Notes under the pieces: generated by a model
What the model was told of the DNA's origin: nothing
Seen by the model: the letters and a program-made list of their open reading frames with translations, nothing else
Databases searched by the model: none
Shown: positions 11,729-23,836 of the stretch, one piece after another
How the letters are laid out: each line of letters opens with the position of its first letter
Numbering within the stretch: the first letter of the stretch is position 1
Program-made: the position numbers and the translations under genes
NCBI GenBank assembly: GCA_030248215.1
Contig: JASANG010001532.1
Location: 1 to 64,000 of the forward strand
DNA length: 64,000 nt
Direction: 5' to 3'
From: Enoplolaimus lenunculus
Lineage: Eukaryota; Nematoda; Enoplea; Enoplida; Thoracostomopsidae

Positions 11729-12025
11729 TTAAATTCAAGTTTAGGAATATGGTTATACTAGTGTTACAACCCTAATCTACACATTGGCTGTAAATATCTT
11801 GCACCCGATAATTGTTCACCTGTGTTTATTTCCAAAAATGTCCAGTTGTGTTTATTCCAGCTTTATATATATACGTTTTTGTATCGATACGTGAACCGTA
11901 GTTCAGTATAGTTCACGGAAAGTAGACGAGAAAAATTGATAATTTATTCATAACTATCACGCTCCATCGCTCTATGTGAGCCTCGTTTACGGTACAAGCG
12001 GCATTAGCGTAGAATATTAAGTTCA

Positions 12026-12634
12026 GACGGCACGGTGTACTTGTTCAACCCCGTGACGGCACGGTGTACTTGTTCAACCCCGTGACGGCACGGTGTACTT
12101 GTTGAACCCCGTGACGGCACGGTGTACTTGTTCAACCCCGTGACGGCACGGTGTACTTGTTCAACCCCGTGACGGCACGGTGTACTTGTTCAACCCCGTG
12201 ACGGCACGGTGTACTTGTTCAACCCCGTGACGGCACGGTGTACTTGTTCAACCCCGTGACGGCACGGTGTACTTGTTCAACCCCGTGACGGCACGGTGTA
12301 CTTGTTCAACCCCGTGACGGCACGGTGTACTTGTTCAACCCCGTGACGGCACGGTGTACTTGTTCAACCCCGTGACGGCACGGTGTACTTGTTCAACCCC
12401 GTGACGGCACGGTGTACTTGTTCAACCCCGTGACGGCACGGTGTACTTGTTCAACCCCGTGACGGCACGGTGTACTTGTTCAACCCCGTGACGGCACGGT
12501 GTACTTGTTCAACCCCGTGACGGCACGGTGTACTTGTTCAACCCCGTGACGGCACGGTGTACTTGTTCAACCCCGTGACGGCACGGTGTACTTGTTGAAC
12601 CCCGTGACGGCACGGTGTACTTGTTCAACCCCGT
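12026..12634. repeat. 29-bp minisatellite, 21 near-identical units
   Basis: The unit starts GACGGCACGGTGTACTTGTT and continues CAACCCCGT. First unit at 12026, last at 12606, exact 29-bp spacing, so 21 units. Variation is almost nil; two units carry GTTGAACC in place of GTTCAACC, one near each end. The unit length is not a multiple of three, so it is not a coding repeat. Such uniformity means recent expansion or homogenisation. Confidence 0.97.
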
Positions 12635-12653
12635 AACCTGCAATTCTTAATAC

Positions 12654-13449
12654 AGGATGCAAGTGCACTTTAAGACGGGAGTAACAATTTTGCTAAAATA
12701 CAACTCTTTGGATGCTGCCGAAAATATTTTCGATCAGACGGACGGCGAAGATGTCAGTTATGGCCCCACGCTCCCTCGTTCTGCCGTTGCAATCCTGGAG
12801 TTATGGTACAGGTACTGAACATAAATAGCTATGCTGGATGGATTTACTCATGAAAGTAGACTTTTCATGATTATAAGGTTTAGTATTTTGACGTCGACTG
12901 CATTTGGTCACGAATTTATGAAACCTGGTGATTAGTAAGCTGGTCGCTGTGTCTAGTGACATTTTGGGTTCATAATTTAGCTCATCAAGAATGCGTTAGA
13001 GCGAAAGTGGATTATTTGAAAGGCGTTTTTTTCAACCAATAAGATATTGGCTTGTGCTGGATTCAAAAGCCAAATGACGGCGTTGTTGACGAATTTTGAG
13101 ACTTCTGATCGGACCGGTAAGTTAGAGGGAGAGCGAATGCTGACAGCTGTAAGAAATTTACTAGTGGTGCTAAAAGTGGATGAATTCAATAGCTGAGCAT
13201 GGACCGAAAAACACGCAGTATCTACGGAGTTGGCGAATGATGCTTGTATACGGTTTCAAACAAGACAATTACGGCAACCTCATAGTTCTAAACATTAAAC
13301 CCGTCAATTTACTACTAGCCGACATTGTACTTAGCATTCCTTTTCTAGGAATCCTCTTGTTACCCTGGCTAATGATGCTAATTTTAACAGTAACGGTGGC
13401 GCTATTCGTCTTGTGTGGCCGGTACAGCGCCGCAAGTAAAAAAATTTAG
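12654..13449 (+). other. Candidate small spliced gene or gene remnant, unrecognised
   Basis: Three exon-like pieces. 12654-12812 follows TTAATACAG and reads MQVHFKTGVTILLKYNS then DQTDGEDVSYGPTLPRSA to a donor CAG|GTACTG. About 13044-13116 ends in a strong donor CCG|GTAAGT; its phase fits an acceptor CAATAG at 13192. 13193-13449 is open to a stop and encodes two hydrophobic stretches (LLLADIVLSIPFLGILLLPW and MMLILTVTVALFVLC), suggesting a membrane protein tail. The first and second pieces do not join in phase with any good acceptor I can find, so this may be a decayed gene. The antisense strand is also open across part of it. No family recognised. Confidence 0.35.
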
Positions 13450-13483
13450 GCTCATTGTTGTGCTGTGCCTTTGCGGCAATTTA

Positions 13484-13730
13484 GGTGCGTAGCCGAGCGG
13501 CCTTAGACTGCGCCGGACAGGCAAGCGGAAACAGGGATGTCTAAAGGGTCGGTAAAAACCCTAAGAACCCAACAAAGCTGTAGTTTCTTGTTGGAGTTTG
13601 ACAGGCTCAAGCTGGCTTCTGGATCACGCTTCACTCGTTAGGTTTTAAGCGCGACTCCAATCTGACGTTTGTTGCCTAATAAAGATAGGCTTTATTGTCG
13701 CATGTAATGGCCCCTGTTGAAAAGTGTAGC
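13484..13730 (+). mobile_element. tRNA-derived SINE-like segment (A box only)
   Basis: GGTGCGTAGCCGAGCGGCC resembles the 5' half of a leucine or serine tRNA, with the A box TAGCCGAGCGG. No clear B box follows at the right distance, so this is not a working tRNA gene. The right end is undefined. Confidence 0.4.
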
Positions 13731-14462
13731 GTCAAACGACCGGCACGCTATACGTATATTAGTAAGAATGATAACTTTGAATGCACATTTATAACAATAA
13801 TGGTCAAGATTGTCAGTATATATCAAAGATGCGACTGTGGTTTGATGGCACAGTTTGCGTGAGCCTAATATTAATTTGCACGCACTTGTAATTATTTTTG
13901 GTATAAGTTTGATAAGAATTTAAGTCTGGTTCGCTTAAACCACAAGAGGGCATAGTTTCTCATAGGCTGGCTGCCGTAGTTTGAATGACCGCTGTGAAGT
14001 CAAAAGTTGTTTATCACCGCTCGTTGTACTGGGTTTGGGTTTGATTCAGTCACTATTGCTTGCAGAAGTGTTGCTAGGAGAATGAGTTCGGGAGAGAATA
14101 ACCTCGTGTGAAAGAAAACTTTTTGACTTCAACAATTCCAATTGGTCAATCTGAAGTACTTTTAGATGTGTTTTTTGTTGTCTGTTGAGAAAGTTCAGGT
14201 GGGAATGGGTATGTCCCCTGTATCCGTCCACTTGTATTACATGTCGGTGATTGCTTGTCACTATAGTTGGTTGTAGTTGTCACTCGCAGTTTTGCTTCGG
14301 GCAAATTTGTTGTTTCATGAGCTTTTGAGGCAAAGCTGTATGCGTATTGAAGGTTTTGTATACATACTTGACTCTTTGACGCCTTTTTTGCCAACAGTGG
14401 ATAGTATGGGGTTGATAAAGTTTGTGTTGCTGTTTGTGATTTGTTATTGTTTGTTTCGTTGT

Positions 14463-14614
14463 TTGTGTTGTTGTTGTTGTTGTTGGTGTTGTTGTTGTGG
14501 TTGTTGCTGTTGTTGTTGTTGTTGCTGTTGTTGTTGTTGTTGTTGTTGTTGCTGCTGCTGCTGCTGTTGTTGTTGTTGTTGTTGTTGTTGCTGTTGTTGT
14601 TGTGTTGTTTTGCA
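14463..14614. repeat. GTT/GCT trinucleotide microsatellite
   Basis: About 150 bases of GTT with interspersed GCT (a block of five GCT/GCTG units in the middle), GGT and GTG triplets. Reads in several frames produce homopolymer ORFs (Gln, Thr, Cys, Leu) on both strands; none has support as a gene. Confidence 0.95.
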
Positions 14615-15033
14615 TATGATCAGTTGGTGATAAGCCATGTAAAATTTCGAAATTTTTTGGATTGATCCTTGAAATTTGTGGCGGACAGAGAATCCTGATT
14701 ATATACACAGACTTGTTTAATTTTGGACACCCTGAAACAGTCTGCTTCGTTTGTAAAAAATGGCAGTATTTCATCACAGGTTATATTTCAATAAATATAT
14801 CAACGGAAGTTTTTTACGTAATATATAATGTTCGTTTTCTGTTTTTTTGGATTGAGCGGGTCAAGCGTAAATGACGGAACAAAACTGTTTCAGATGGAAT
14901 TTTTCGCAACAAACATTTTAAAATCGAAAAACTGTTGATTCTATAGGAACCACAGATTTTAGATCGTTTAAATATTGTTCAAGCTTGAATTCAGTAATGG
15001 AACGTCGGTCAATCAGAGTTTTGGATTGCATGA

Positions 15034-15309
15034 AGCCCTATTTACACGTGCAAGTTTTTGCTGCGAGAACTCGCAGCTGCAACTTGCACTTGAAAGTTTG
15101 GTCAATAATTCCGTTCGAAAAACTTGCAGCTGCAAATGATTCATTAACAATCACAGCTAGGAATTTAGTTCACATGCGTGAATAACCATGCAAGTTCACT
15201 GAATTTGTTGCAGCCGCTTTCTCATTGGCTGATCAAAAAATGCAAGTTCTGCGAGCAATTTCCTGATGCAAGTTCTCGCAACAAAAACTTGCACGTGTGA
15301 ATAAGGCTT
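15034..15309. mobile_element. Inverted-repeat MITE (ACACGTGCAAGTTTTTG family), copy 1
   Basis: Left end GCCCTATTTACACGTGCAAG, right end CTTGCACGTGTGAATAAGGC. The inside repeats GCAAGTT, GCAGCTGCAA and CTCGCAG words. A second copy lies 1.3 kb away at 16593-16838. Confidence 0.85.
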
Positions 15310-16110
15310 AACAATGTTCAACTGTTCGTCGCTTATATTTCAAAGATTTCAAAATAAATTTGCCGTTTAACTCTCGGTGTTCAAATTTAGTTCCGCTGGT
15401 CGAAGTTGAATTTTAAAGTGAACGCTGTATTTTAATATTTTAAATATTACTTGTAGGCATAATTTTGAAACCTATGATATTAAGCGAAGTAATATATCAA
15501 ACGCGACCCACTCATGTTGATTTGGAAAATAACCATTCAAAGGCTTAAGCCTACGGTTTTTTCAGCTGCATCCCCTATAAACCTTTATTTTTTAAACGTG
15601 CTGTTTTGAAACTTTTTACCTGCTTGAGTCAGTGAACGACCTACTTCGATCATTCTACAAGAATTAGTAATTTTTTAAAAAATTGCATTTTCCCGCTATT
15701 GGATCATTTAAGCCTTTTTTGCCCGACTCTCACAATTATGGCCCTGTATCAGACGGTTTGTGATGTGGATAAATTTTAACTTTACAGAGCAGCCAATTCT
15801 AAGTATTGGGTTGATTTTTTGTCACATTATTACACTTGAGGTTTTCATATTCACATGTCTATTACTTTATATATATACATACATATATATATTTATATAT
15901 ATACTTCATTATTGTCGATATTAAACTTTAACCGGCTCCGGTTTAGATTAGGCGTGTCAAAATGCCCTTCGACACTGTGTTTACTACAGCTCAGGGTGTT
16001 GCTTGTGTGGTTGTTGTTGGTGTTTTTGTAGTCGTTACTCGTTGACTTTTGATCACTTTGGTGTTGAGGTTCGGTGGTATGGAATATAAACACAGTGTGT
16101 GCAATACTGT
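15310..16110. other. Spacer, no gene seen
   Basis: AT-rich sequence with an AT-dinucleotide run near 15870-15905. No coding signal or repeat termini recognised. Confidence 0.4.
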
Positions 16111-16300
16111 GGCCGATGTTACTTTTAGGGGCGTAACAGTTGATTAAGCGTATTCCTAAGCTTTAGCCTAAGCCTAAGCGTTGCAAAAATGACTTCGTAA
16201 GTCTTAAGCGTAAGCCTAAGGAAAAATGTAATCTAGAATCTAAACCTACTCTTTTATAAACCCACCTGAAACCTGGACGGCCCTTAAAGTATCATGGGCC
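16111..16300 (-). mobile_element. GGCCCATGTTACTTTAAGG MITE with TTAGGC-like core, copy 1
   Basis: Starts GGCCGATGTTACTTTTAGGG and ends CCCTTAAAGTATCATGGGCC. Flanks AATACTGT and AATACTCT give an 8-bp target duplication with one mismatch. The core on this strand is AGCCTAAGCCTAAGC, that is TTAGGC on the other strand. Confidence 0.88.
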
Positions 16301-16592
16301 AATACTCTTATAGTTAAAGTTTGAAAGTGTAGAAAACATTGGCGTAGGAAAGATTTTAGCTCGAACGCGTATAATTTCATGTGCAAGAAGTTTTTAGATT
16401 GCAGACGGCGCAGGAAGATTTGTATGAGTGGAAGAAAATTGTTTGTAACATTGAATTCTGTAAATGCTGGTACCAAATTATAAAATTTTCAGCACCGTGT
16501 TGTGCCCCGTAATTTCGGATCGACATGGGCAAAAAACTGTAATTGATATATAAATAAATGCAGTTTTAATTAATTGGTTAAATAATCACTAT

Positions 16593-16838
16593 TAAGCCCA
16601 TTTCGGACCTGCAAATTTTTGCTGCGAGAACTTGCAACTGCAGATTGCACGCAGAACTTGCCGTTTTTCTTCAGCAAATGAGAAAGCGAATGCAATAAAT
16701 TCGTTGAACTTGCACTAAATTTCTAGCTTTGATTCGTAATGAATTATTTGCAGTTGCAAGTTTTTCGAACGGGGTTTTGGACAAAACTTGCAGATGCAAG
16801 CTCTTGCAGCAAAAATTTGCACGTGTGAATAGGGCTTT
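16593..16838. mobile_element. Inverted-repeat MITE (ACACGTGCAAGTTTTTG family), copy 2
   Basis: AAGCCCATTTCGGACCTGC at the left and TTTGCACGTGTGAATAGGGC at the right; the same interior words as copy 1 but about 30 bases shorter. Confidence 0.82.
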
Positions 16839-17689
16839 AGATTTTATGCCGTTACAGCTGTGTTCGTTTTTATTTAACAGAACTGAGCTGGTTGCAAACG
16901 CTTTAGTTCATTTGAGCAGTTTCCGTTGAACTGTAAACTCACTTGATTTCTGTTCGGAATAAACACAGGTTTTTCGATATTCGGTTGAATTTCAATGTCC
17001 CATTGTTCTATTCTACATTATCACAGTGAAAGCTTAGACTATTCTTGTTGGCTCAGGTATACCTATAGGTGCATGTATATAGGTGTGTATATATGTTTAC
17101 CTGTGTGGTAAAACCGCAAAGATATATTTCACATATATATGTATACCAGTTCATGATGAGGGAACAGGATGTATATAGGTACTGTTTACCGGCACTATTA
17201 ACCGTACGCTTTTAGTTGGAGCTTGCCGAACAAAGTATCTAGTCAGAGAGACCGCTTTTATTTCATAGGATAAGTTGGAACAAATAAGTTGTTTTAAGTG
17301 CGGATTATTATTCAAGTGTTTACCTGGTATTTATAGATTATCAGTACGTATTTAGTTTACTTAATCCCACAAATAATAATTTGTTGGAACTAAACGTTTG
17401 GAATTTTTTAATCATTGGCGGATACAGAAAAAAAAAGCTTTAAGAGGTTAACAAGTGGAGATCCACGGATCTGAAACGCTTCTTAGACGCACGCAGTCAA
17501 TTGATGTTGTCCGTGTCGACGCATTTTTAATTTTATCATTGTCTTTTTTCCTTAATACGAAGAGGGACCTGTTGGGGGGGGGGGGTTGGTGGTGCAATTA
17601 TTACAGTTGGTGGTGTAAGTTTATTTCAGTTGAATGTGTTGTTGAATAATGCATCGTTCGTTGTTTTTTGTAGTTACATATGCCACAAA

Positions 17690-17940
17690 TCTGGCATTAT
17701 TCGAGCGTCCATATTTTATCAAATAGCGCATAACACTTATCACTAGTTGTTAACGGTAGATTTATAAACTGACGTATTCTTGTAGTTACGAATTCAAAAA
17801 TTTGGACAGTATTACGGTGTGTCCAATCCGGAATATGAGCAAAATTTTGAAGCTCACCATTCGTTGGTTCGAATGATATAATACTGATTGCTAACAGGTG
17901 ATTGGTGATTCACACCTTTTGAAATACGCCGACAGGTATT
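17690..17940. mobile_element. Degenerate MITE related to the TATTCTCAAATGTG family
   Basis: CACTTATCACTAGTTGTTAACGG near the left and AACAGGTGATTGGTGATTC near the right recall the subterminal parts of the family at 18230-18448. Ends are not sharp. Confidence 0.35.
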
Positions 17941-18229
17941 CGTATCAAATAAGATGCAGCCGGAAGTGAAAAGTACCGTAGTCAGAAGACAGTAGATTTT
18001 GTCGGAACCGTAAAACCTTCGGCTATACCGGATGCAGTTGTTTCCGTTTTACAGGGATCAAAAATTCGTAGTGTCGGTTGTGTTTGGCAAATAAATTGTT
18101 TCATAAAATTCGCTATAAATGTTTTGGAAATATCGAGTTTGTCAAAATAACGTTGTAGCAAATTCTTAGACGCAATCAACTGTATACTGTGTATAGTCTT
18201 AGCCAAAAATTAAATAGTTGTAACAACAG

Positions 18230-18448
18230 CCGATATTCTCAAATGTGTATAGCAACTATCATCAGTTAGTAATCAGTTTTCAAGCTTACTAAACTATTGC
18301 AGATGTTGAACTCAAAATTGGTACATTAGTAGAGCAAGTCATATGTGAAACATGTTCTCAATTTTGACCTCTGCATTCAATGTTTCAAAAGTTACAAGAT
18401 CTTTTACCAACTGGTGATAGGTGCTATACACGTTTGAGAATACCGGCC
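18230..18448. mobile_element. MITE, TATTCTCAAATGTGTATAGC family, complete copy
   Basis: Left GATATTCTCAAATGTGTATA, right ATACACGTTTGAGAATACCG. Interior has TCATCAGTTAGTAATCAG and, inverted, CCAACTGGTGATAGGTGC. About 220 bp and non-coding. Confidence 0.85.
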
Positions 18449-19013
18449 AACATTTTGAATGAGGTATTACCACTTAATCTAGTTCAGACCAACCCCTGAA
18501 GTGTTGAGGGAATCCTGCAAACGGCGAGATTTATAGCCCAGCCTAAATTTATCAATCTGATCCTTACCTTGTCCTACAAGGCTTGAGGTCCTTACTTATC
18601 CCAAAAGCTTTCAATGGAGTGAAGTAAAATTCAGTTTGGGTATGCGGCGAATTTTGATTAATTTGCAAACTTGGTCAAACTGTTTCAGGTACGGCAAATA
18701 TTTTTAGACGAGGGGCGGTTGATACTCTTAGCCGTATTTGGCTACAAGTCTGTATGGTTTGTTTAGGAACTAATATTTATCGAGTAGCATTGGATATTGA
18801 GTAGATTGTAGAATTTTCCCCAACTCTCACATTGTAATGGTTTATGTTTAGCGATATATTTCGGTTTTCATTATTGCGTTATATTTTTCATTTATTATGG
18901 CGTACCGAGGCGAGAATCGGCACTACAGATATTCGGTACAAAAGGATTGTTATCATTGAATATATTGGTTTGATAGAATCATTGTTTATTGTAAATTGTA
19001 ATATTTTAGGTCA

Positions 19014-19225
19014 ATCTACGATAATTTGTCGGTCGACGCCTTGTCGCCCAACAGTGTCTTAAAGCCTATTAATATATATCTAAGAATAATTCTAAACGTA
19101 ATTCTAAGCCTAAGTTTAAGCTTAAGCATAATGATGGGCGACGAATTGTCGAGTCGATGAAATTTCGGATTACAAGTTGTTGTTCGACGAGTTGACGGAT
19201 GGGCGACGAATTGTCGTGATACCAT
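19014..19225. mobile_element. GACGACAAGTCGCC-type MITE with TTAGGC-like core, copy 1
   Basis: Contains TTGTCGCCCAACAGTGTC, a TAAGCCTAAGTTTAAGC core, then GGGCGACGAATTGTCG twice. The same order recurs at 35255-35447. TTGTCG/CGACAA words form nested inverted pairs. Confidence 0.7.
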
Positions 19226-19973
19226 TTTAGGTTTAATGCTATTTTTGGAGTGAACCCCCGCACAGTTTAGTTCTTCGCGCATCAACGGGAGTTTGTCACC
19301 TATAAGCATAGAACACTATTGATATAAGCTTAGATATGTATGTTGACATGTATATAGTGTTCGGAATCTCGAATTTCACTATTTATAACTGGGTTGTAGT
19401 TGCCGAGTTTACTGGATCATTTCAAATCCAACTTACGTACTTTCGTTAGTTTTGTATGTTCAATTTGTTTACTGATGGGTTTAATTTCATGAGACAGGTT
19501 GGTTAGGATTAGGAACTTTACACTAACGAATGCAAAGGAGGGATCGGGGTGTCGTGTGCCACCCTTGAAGAAAATTGTGATAAAAATGGATTGTATCAAT
19601 CTTACAAATTTTGAATTTTGAACGAGTATTAGAAATTTATCTTTTTAAATCTGTAGTGCTCAGCGTTGAAACAGCTCTATAAATTACGCCTGCAGCGATA
19701 TTTAACATTACGTTTATAGTTTATGCATGCAATGAAAGCCGCTTACTAGCAAAAGCGGTGTATTCGGTATCTGGGTGCTTTATAGGGGGGCTTTGTTGGA
19801 CTATGCAGTTAATACATGAACCAAAACATAGCATTTTTGCGCTGCGATTTTGTACTAAAGTTATTTTAGCTTATTACTCGCGCCGCTGGCGAAGTTTTTT
19901 GTCTGAGAAATATATACCTGTGAAATTTTTAGCGAAAATTAATAAGTTATCGTAATTATTATAATTGAGCGAA

Positions 19974-20585
19974 GCGAAGCTTCGAGCGAAACTCGGAGTT
20001 TCGCGAAGTGTTTTGTACTCTGGGGTAGAAAGGTTGATGTCCGGCCGTCGGTCCGTCTGTCCGTCCGAAAAGAATCTTAGGAATCGCTGAACCGATTTTG
20101 ATAAACTTTTTTGTTTGAATGCCAATTATCCTGGGGTGTTAACCTCGCATTGGGGTTTTAAAATTTTTAAGCCGTTTATTAGCTACACGCTAATTTGCAT
20201 AATTAGTTAAGCATAAATTGGGACTTTCTACAATATTTCACTAATTACTAGGGTTAAAAGCAATCTAATTTCAGCACTAAAACGTTTTTGGGTGCGAGGA
20301 ATTTGAATAAATTGTTTACAAATCTGCAAAACGGATAATTGAATAGTTAGCTAATAGCTAATTTGCATATCAACCTAATTGACAAGACAAAATTAGGACT
20401 TTTTAAACTATTTCAGTAATTATTAGGGTTACTAAAAATTGTTGGCTGTGAGAAATATGAATAAATCGTTTACAAACCGCCAAAACCGATAAATGAGTTG
20501 CCAGCTAATAACTAATTAGCATATCAGCTTAATTGCTTATGTGTGTTCGAGCTTCGCTCAATACTAACAGTCCCACTACGACTGG
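19974..20585. mobile_element. Repeat element with TTGAGCGAAGC ends, long copy
   Basis: TTGAGCGAAGCGAAGCTTCG at the left and CGAGCTTCGCTCAA at 20561, followed by a conserved AGTCCCACTACGACTGG tail. Inside are CCGTCTGTCCGTCCG and GAACCGATTTTGATAAAC, then AT-rich CTAATTTGCAT repeats. A shorter, inverted copy is at 35523-35928. Non-coding; class uncertain. Confidence 0.7.
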
Positions 20586-20980
20586 TTTTAAATAATATAC
20601 CACATAGCAAACGTATGTCGTAGACCAATCTGCTATTCAGGCCAATGTTATTTTCAGCGTTTGTGCGAGTTTTCTTTTTACCGCAAAAAAGTGAGCGCTA
20701 CGACCGTCGGTATGTCGCCTTTGAACAAAATCTGTATACACTTCAAAGCGTTGGACAAATTTTATATACCGCACCAGTGAGAAATTTCCGGATCCACACC
20801 CAGGCACCACCGGAACTGAATGTTTAAGCGTTTTTGAAGCCAAATCATTGTTTTGTGTTTTATATATTGTTTGTATGTATCCGTTCGAATTGACCAAGTT
20901 TTTAGCATATTTAAAAAGCAATAATCTAAACTGCAGCACTGTGTAGAGTTAATGTAGTTTCACTCGCACTGTTATAATTA

Positions 20981-21212
20981 TGCCGATAAGGTTATTCTTC
21001 GACCCCCCTTCTTGTTGAGCCATGTTATTCTTCGACCCCCCTTCTTGTTTGATGCCGATAAGGTTATTCTTCGACCCCCCCCCCTTCTTGTTTGATGCCG
21101 ATAAGGTTATTCTTCAACCCCCCCTTCTTGTTGATGCCGATAAGGCTATTCTTCGGCCCCCCCTTCTTGTTTGATGCCGATAAGGTTATTCTTCGACCCC
21201 CCTTCTTGTTTG
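20981..21212. repeat. C-rich minisatellite, about six units of roughly 39 bp
   Basis: Unit core TGCCGATAAGGTTATTCTTC followed by GACCCCCC, TTCTTG and TTTGA. Units vary in the length of the C run (six to nine) and one has lost the GCCGATAAG part. Confidence 0.95.
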
Positions 21213-21805
21213 AGGTATGCGTAAGGACCGTTAGGCTGTGAAGATTTCACTATTGAAAGGTTAGACGTAGATGTAACGGTTTTCTAATTAAGTTGATGAT
21301 GGCAGGCTGTTTGTCGATCAATGACTTTTTACAGGTTGGGACCATAGTCCATGGATTTCGGAAAGGCGTGGAGTCACGTCTAATGCGAAGGTTGCTTGTT
21401 GCGGTACCAGCTGAAAAATATCTGAAAGCCTTGGACAAAAATCCTTAGTAAGGGAACGGTTTTGACCTTTGGACACCACTGGATGTGCCATTGTTCGGGA
21501 GGTAACGGTCGAAACTGAATTAAGCAGTGTACGTAGTGTGAAACTTTCGTTTTAAGGTCAGGGTCAGTCATGGAATGGAGCGAGACTTCAGACCTTGTAA
21601 GTGAGCAGCTGGAAAAGCGGGTTACGTATGGGTTTGAAGTGGTGACGTACGGATTCTTAGACAAAGGCTCTACCGCTGCGCTAATCAGCAGCTGTCTCTC
21701 CAGGTACTTTTCCCCTACCCGCTAGCATACATACAGTGCACTACACTATATTGGGACAAGCATGTCCCTCATATTTACAGTCACCAATGAATGCCCTCCT
21801 TCTGG

Positions 21806-21977
21806 TCCGTAGCCAAATGGGGAGCCAGGGATGGCTCAGCCCTTCTGGAAAAAGCTTGCCCACCCCCCTAGAAGATTTTCAACCTTGCTTGTAAGTCATC
21901 GAAAACGTTTAAATGCCCCTCCTGAAAAAATTTTTTTATCTCCCTCGAGCAAGGTGAGCTGGCTACGGGCCTGCCCT
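21806..21977 (+). mobile_element. Short repeat (CTCAGCCC...GAGCTGGCTACGGG family), copy 1
   Basis: CCGTAGCCAAATGGGGAGCC on the left, then CCTAGAAGATTTTCAACCTT, GCTTGTAAGTCAT and AGGTGAGCTGGCTACGGGCC on the right, forming short inverted ends. Further copies at 22628, 25986, 53418 and 54190. Confidence 0.72.
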
Positions 21978-22156
21978 TCTCATTTGTGAGTTAAATATTT
22001 AATAACTGGGCTGATAATCTCGAAATGAATTTTTAGTTTTTTAAAAATTCATAATTATTTACACTACTACTTCGACATTCGGGATATCGTGTTGTTGTCA
22101 CTTTGTGCCACCTTTTTTGTGTATATTTTATTGTTAAAGAAAATTTCCGTCTAGAA

Positions 22157-22157
22157 G

Positions 22158-22203
<46 letters not shown>
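22157..22203. repeat. (GTT)n microsatellite
   Basis: An uninterrupted run of about 15 GTT triplets. Confidence 0.96.
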
Positions 22204-22204
<1 letters not shown>

Positions 22205-22627
22205 AGCTGTCGACAAGATTATAGAATTGTTGCTAGTGTTGAATAGACAACGTCTGATTTTGGGTTTCCGCAACGAGAGAACTTGGGGTCGCACTGTACT
22301 TTCTGACCTAAAAAACTATTTACGTAGTGTTGTTTATCTGGTTAAGCGTTCTTAGTAGTGGTGTGCCTCGTTAAAATTTGATAATATTCATCGAGTTTAA
22401 ATTTTCATTTGACGTCGTTGTATGAAACTTTAAGAAAATGTATTCTGTGCGGTGGGCCCGTGAAGGGGTGTTCATGAAAAAAAATTAAAACTGAAGGGCA
22501 ACAAGAAATATCGCAACAGTGACCATTTAAACCAGTACTATATAGTATTATCCTAGTGTCGATGCATAGGATTTTTTTGTGTCAGATTGTAACGACTGGA
22601 AGATGATTTCTGTGAATTTCATTAGTC

Positions 22628-22790
22628 ATGGCCGAGCCCGGATCCAAGTGGAACCTTAGCCCCGCTGGAAAAACTGTGGACCCCCTAGAAAATTGTCAAC
22701 CTTGCTTGTATGCCATTGAAAATGCTTGAATGCCCTTCCTGAAAAATTCTTAGCCCGCCCTAATAAGGCGAGCTTGCTACGGGCCGGATT
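22628..22790 (+). mobile_element. Short repeat (GAGCTGGCTACGGG family), copy 2
   Basis: TTAGCCCCGCTGGAAAAACT, CAACCTTGCTTGTATGCC and GCGAGCTTGCTACGGGCC in the same order as copy 1, with the left end eroded. Confidence 0.62.
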
Positions 22791-23045
22791 ACGCCTTCGC
22801 TATGTATTACTAGCCGTTTTGAAGCAGCTTATGTAAAGCTATTTCTGTATATACTTGTGGATCCGCCACTTTGACACTGTTCAATTGTGATGTTGAACTT
22901 TGTGTCGTGTCGATATATTTTATCCGAGGGATGCTGTATTCAATGATGTGTTTGCACTTTGAACTTTTTGTTGTAAATCCCAAAAATTATATTTATAAGG
23001 TGAAGTTTGGAATTTGTAGAATCTACGCTAGTAATCAATAAGATC

Positions 23046-23112
23046 ACGTACGATAACGTACGGTGACAGACGGTGACGGACGGCGCCGAACGTCAAGTAT
23101 AGCGCAACCCTT
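23046..23112. repeat. CGTCCG-rich repeat fragment
   Basis: ACGGTGACAGACGGTGACGG then AAGTATAGCGCAACCCTTAA; one end of the family described at 8779-8872. Confidence 0.5.
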
Positions 23113-23836
23113 AAGGGTGTTTTATGTTCTGTATAGCAATATCTGATTGGAATGGTCATGTTATTTTAATTAATTTTAAAACATAAATTTTACCGTACTG
23201 AAGATTAAAAGGTGAAATATTTTTGAGTATTATTGCTTGCTCTACTTCTAAGAAACGTTTCGGCTGGTTCACACGTTAGGCGAGTTATGTTTTGCGGTAA
23301 TATTTCTTAAGTATGGCTGAATATTAAATTTTGCTTTTGGCAATGCGCGATGTATTGTAAGCTAAAGATTAGCAACTGCGGCGAATACCTCGGAGTTGGT
23401 CAGTAATTAATTAGTTCTAGCTTTCAGGTAGAATTAGTAAAAGTTCTAACCCAGTCTGTGAGATTGTTATTTCAACCACGAACCCTACTAAATTAGTATT
23501 ACCCACCCATCCACTAGGAGGTTGGGCTGAGTACGAGCTTGGGCTCAGGTCAAACTTAGAATAGCATTGTCGTTGCATGTTCAACTGCAGTTAATGGTTG
23601 ACAGTAAAAGTTTTACTTTGACAGTTATTGTATGTTTTCATTGTATAATTTTGATTACATTAATGAAATTGGCCTGGAATACAAGTAAAACGAAACTTTG
23701 ATTTTGAGGTCGTCAAATTTTGTCTTCAAAACTCATTTTTTTGAAAATGCACCATTTTACAATAGGGTCAACGTTTTTGCATTTAATATGATTTTTTGTT
23801 GTTGCGTTCTGAGCAGTGTTTTGCACGCGACGCACT

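Noticed and set aside
12026-12634. CRISPR-like array
   Set aside because: Units are contiguous with no unique spacers; it is a tandem minisatellite in a eukaryotic genome.
14280-14777. Longest single open frame in the spacer (- strand, 165 codons)
   Set aside because: It is open only because it crosses the GTT/GCT microsatellite and reads as poly-Thr/Ala; other frames read as Gln, Cys or Leu runs. No splice or homology support.
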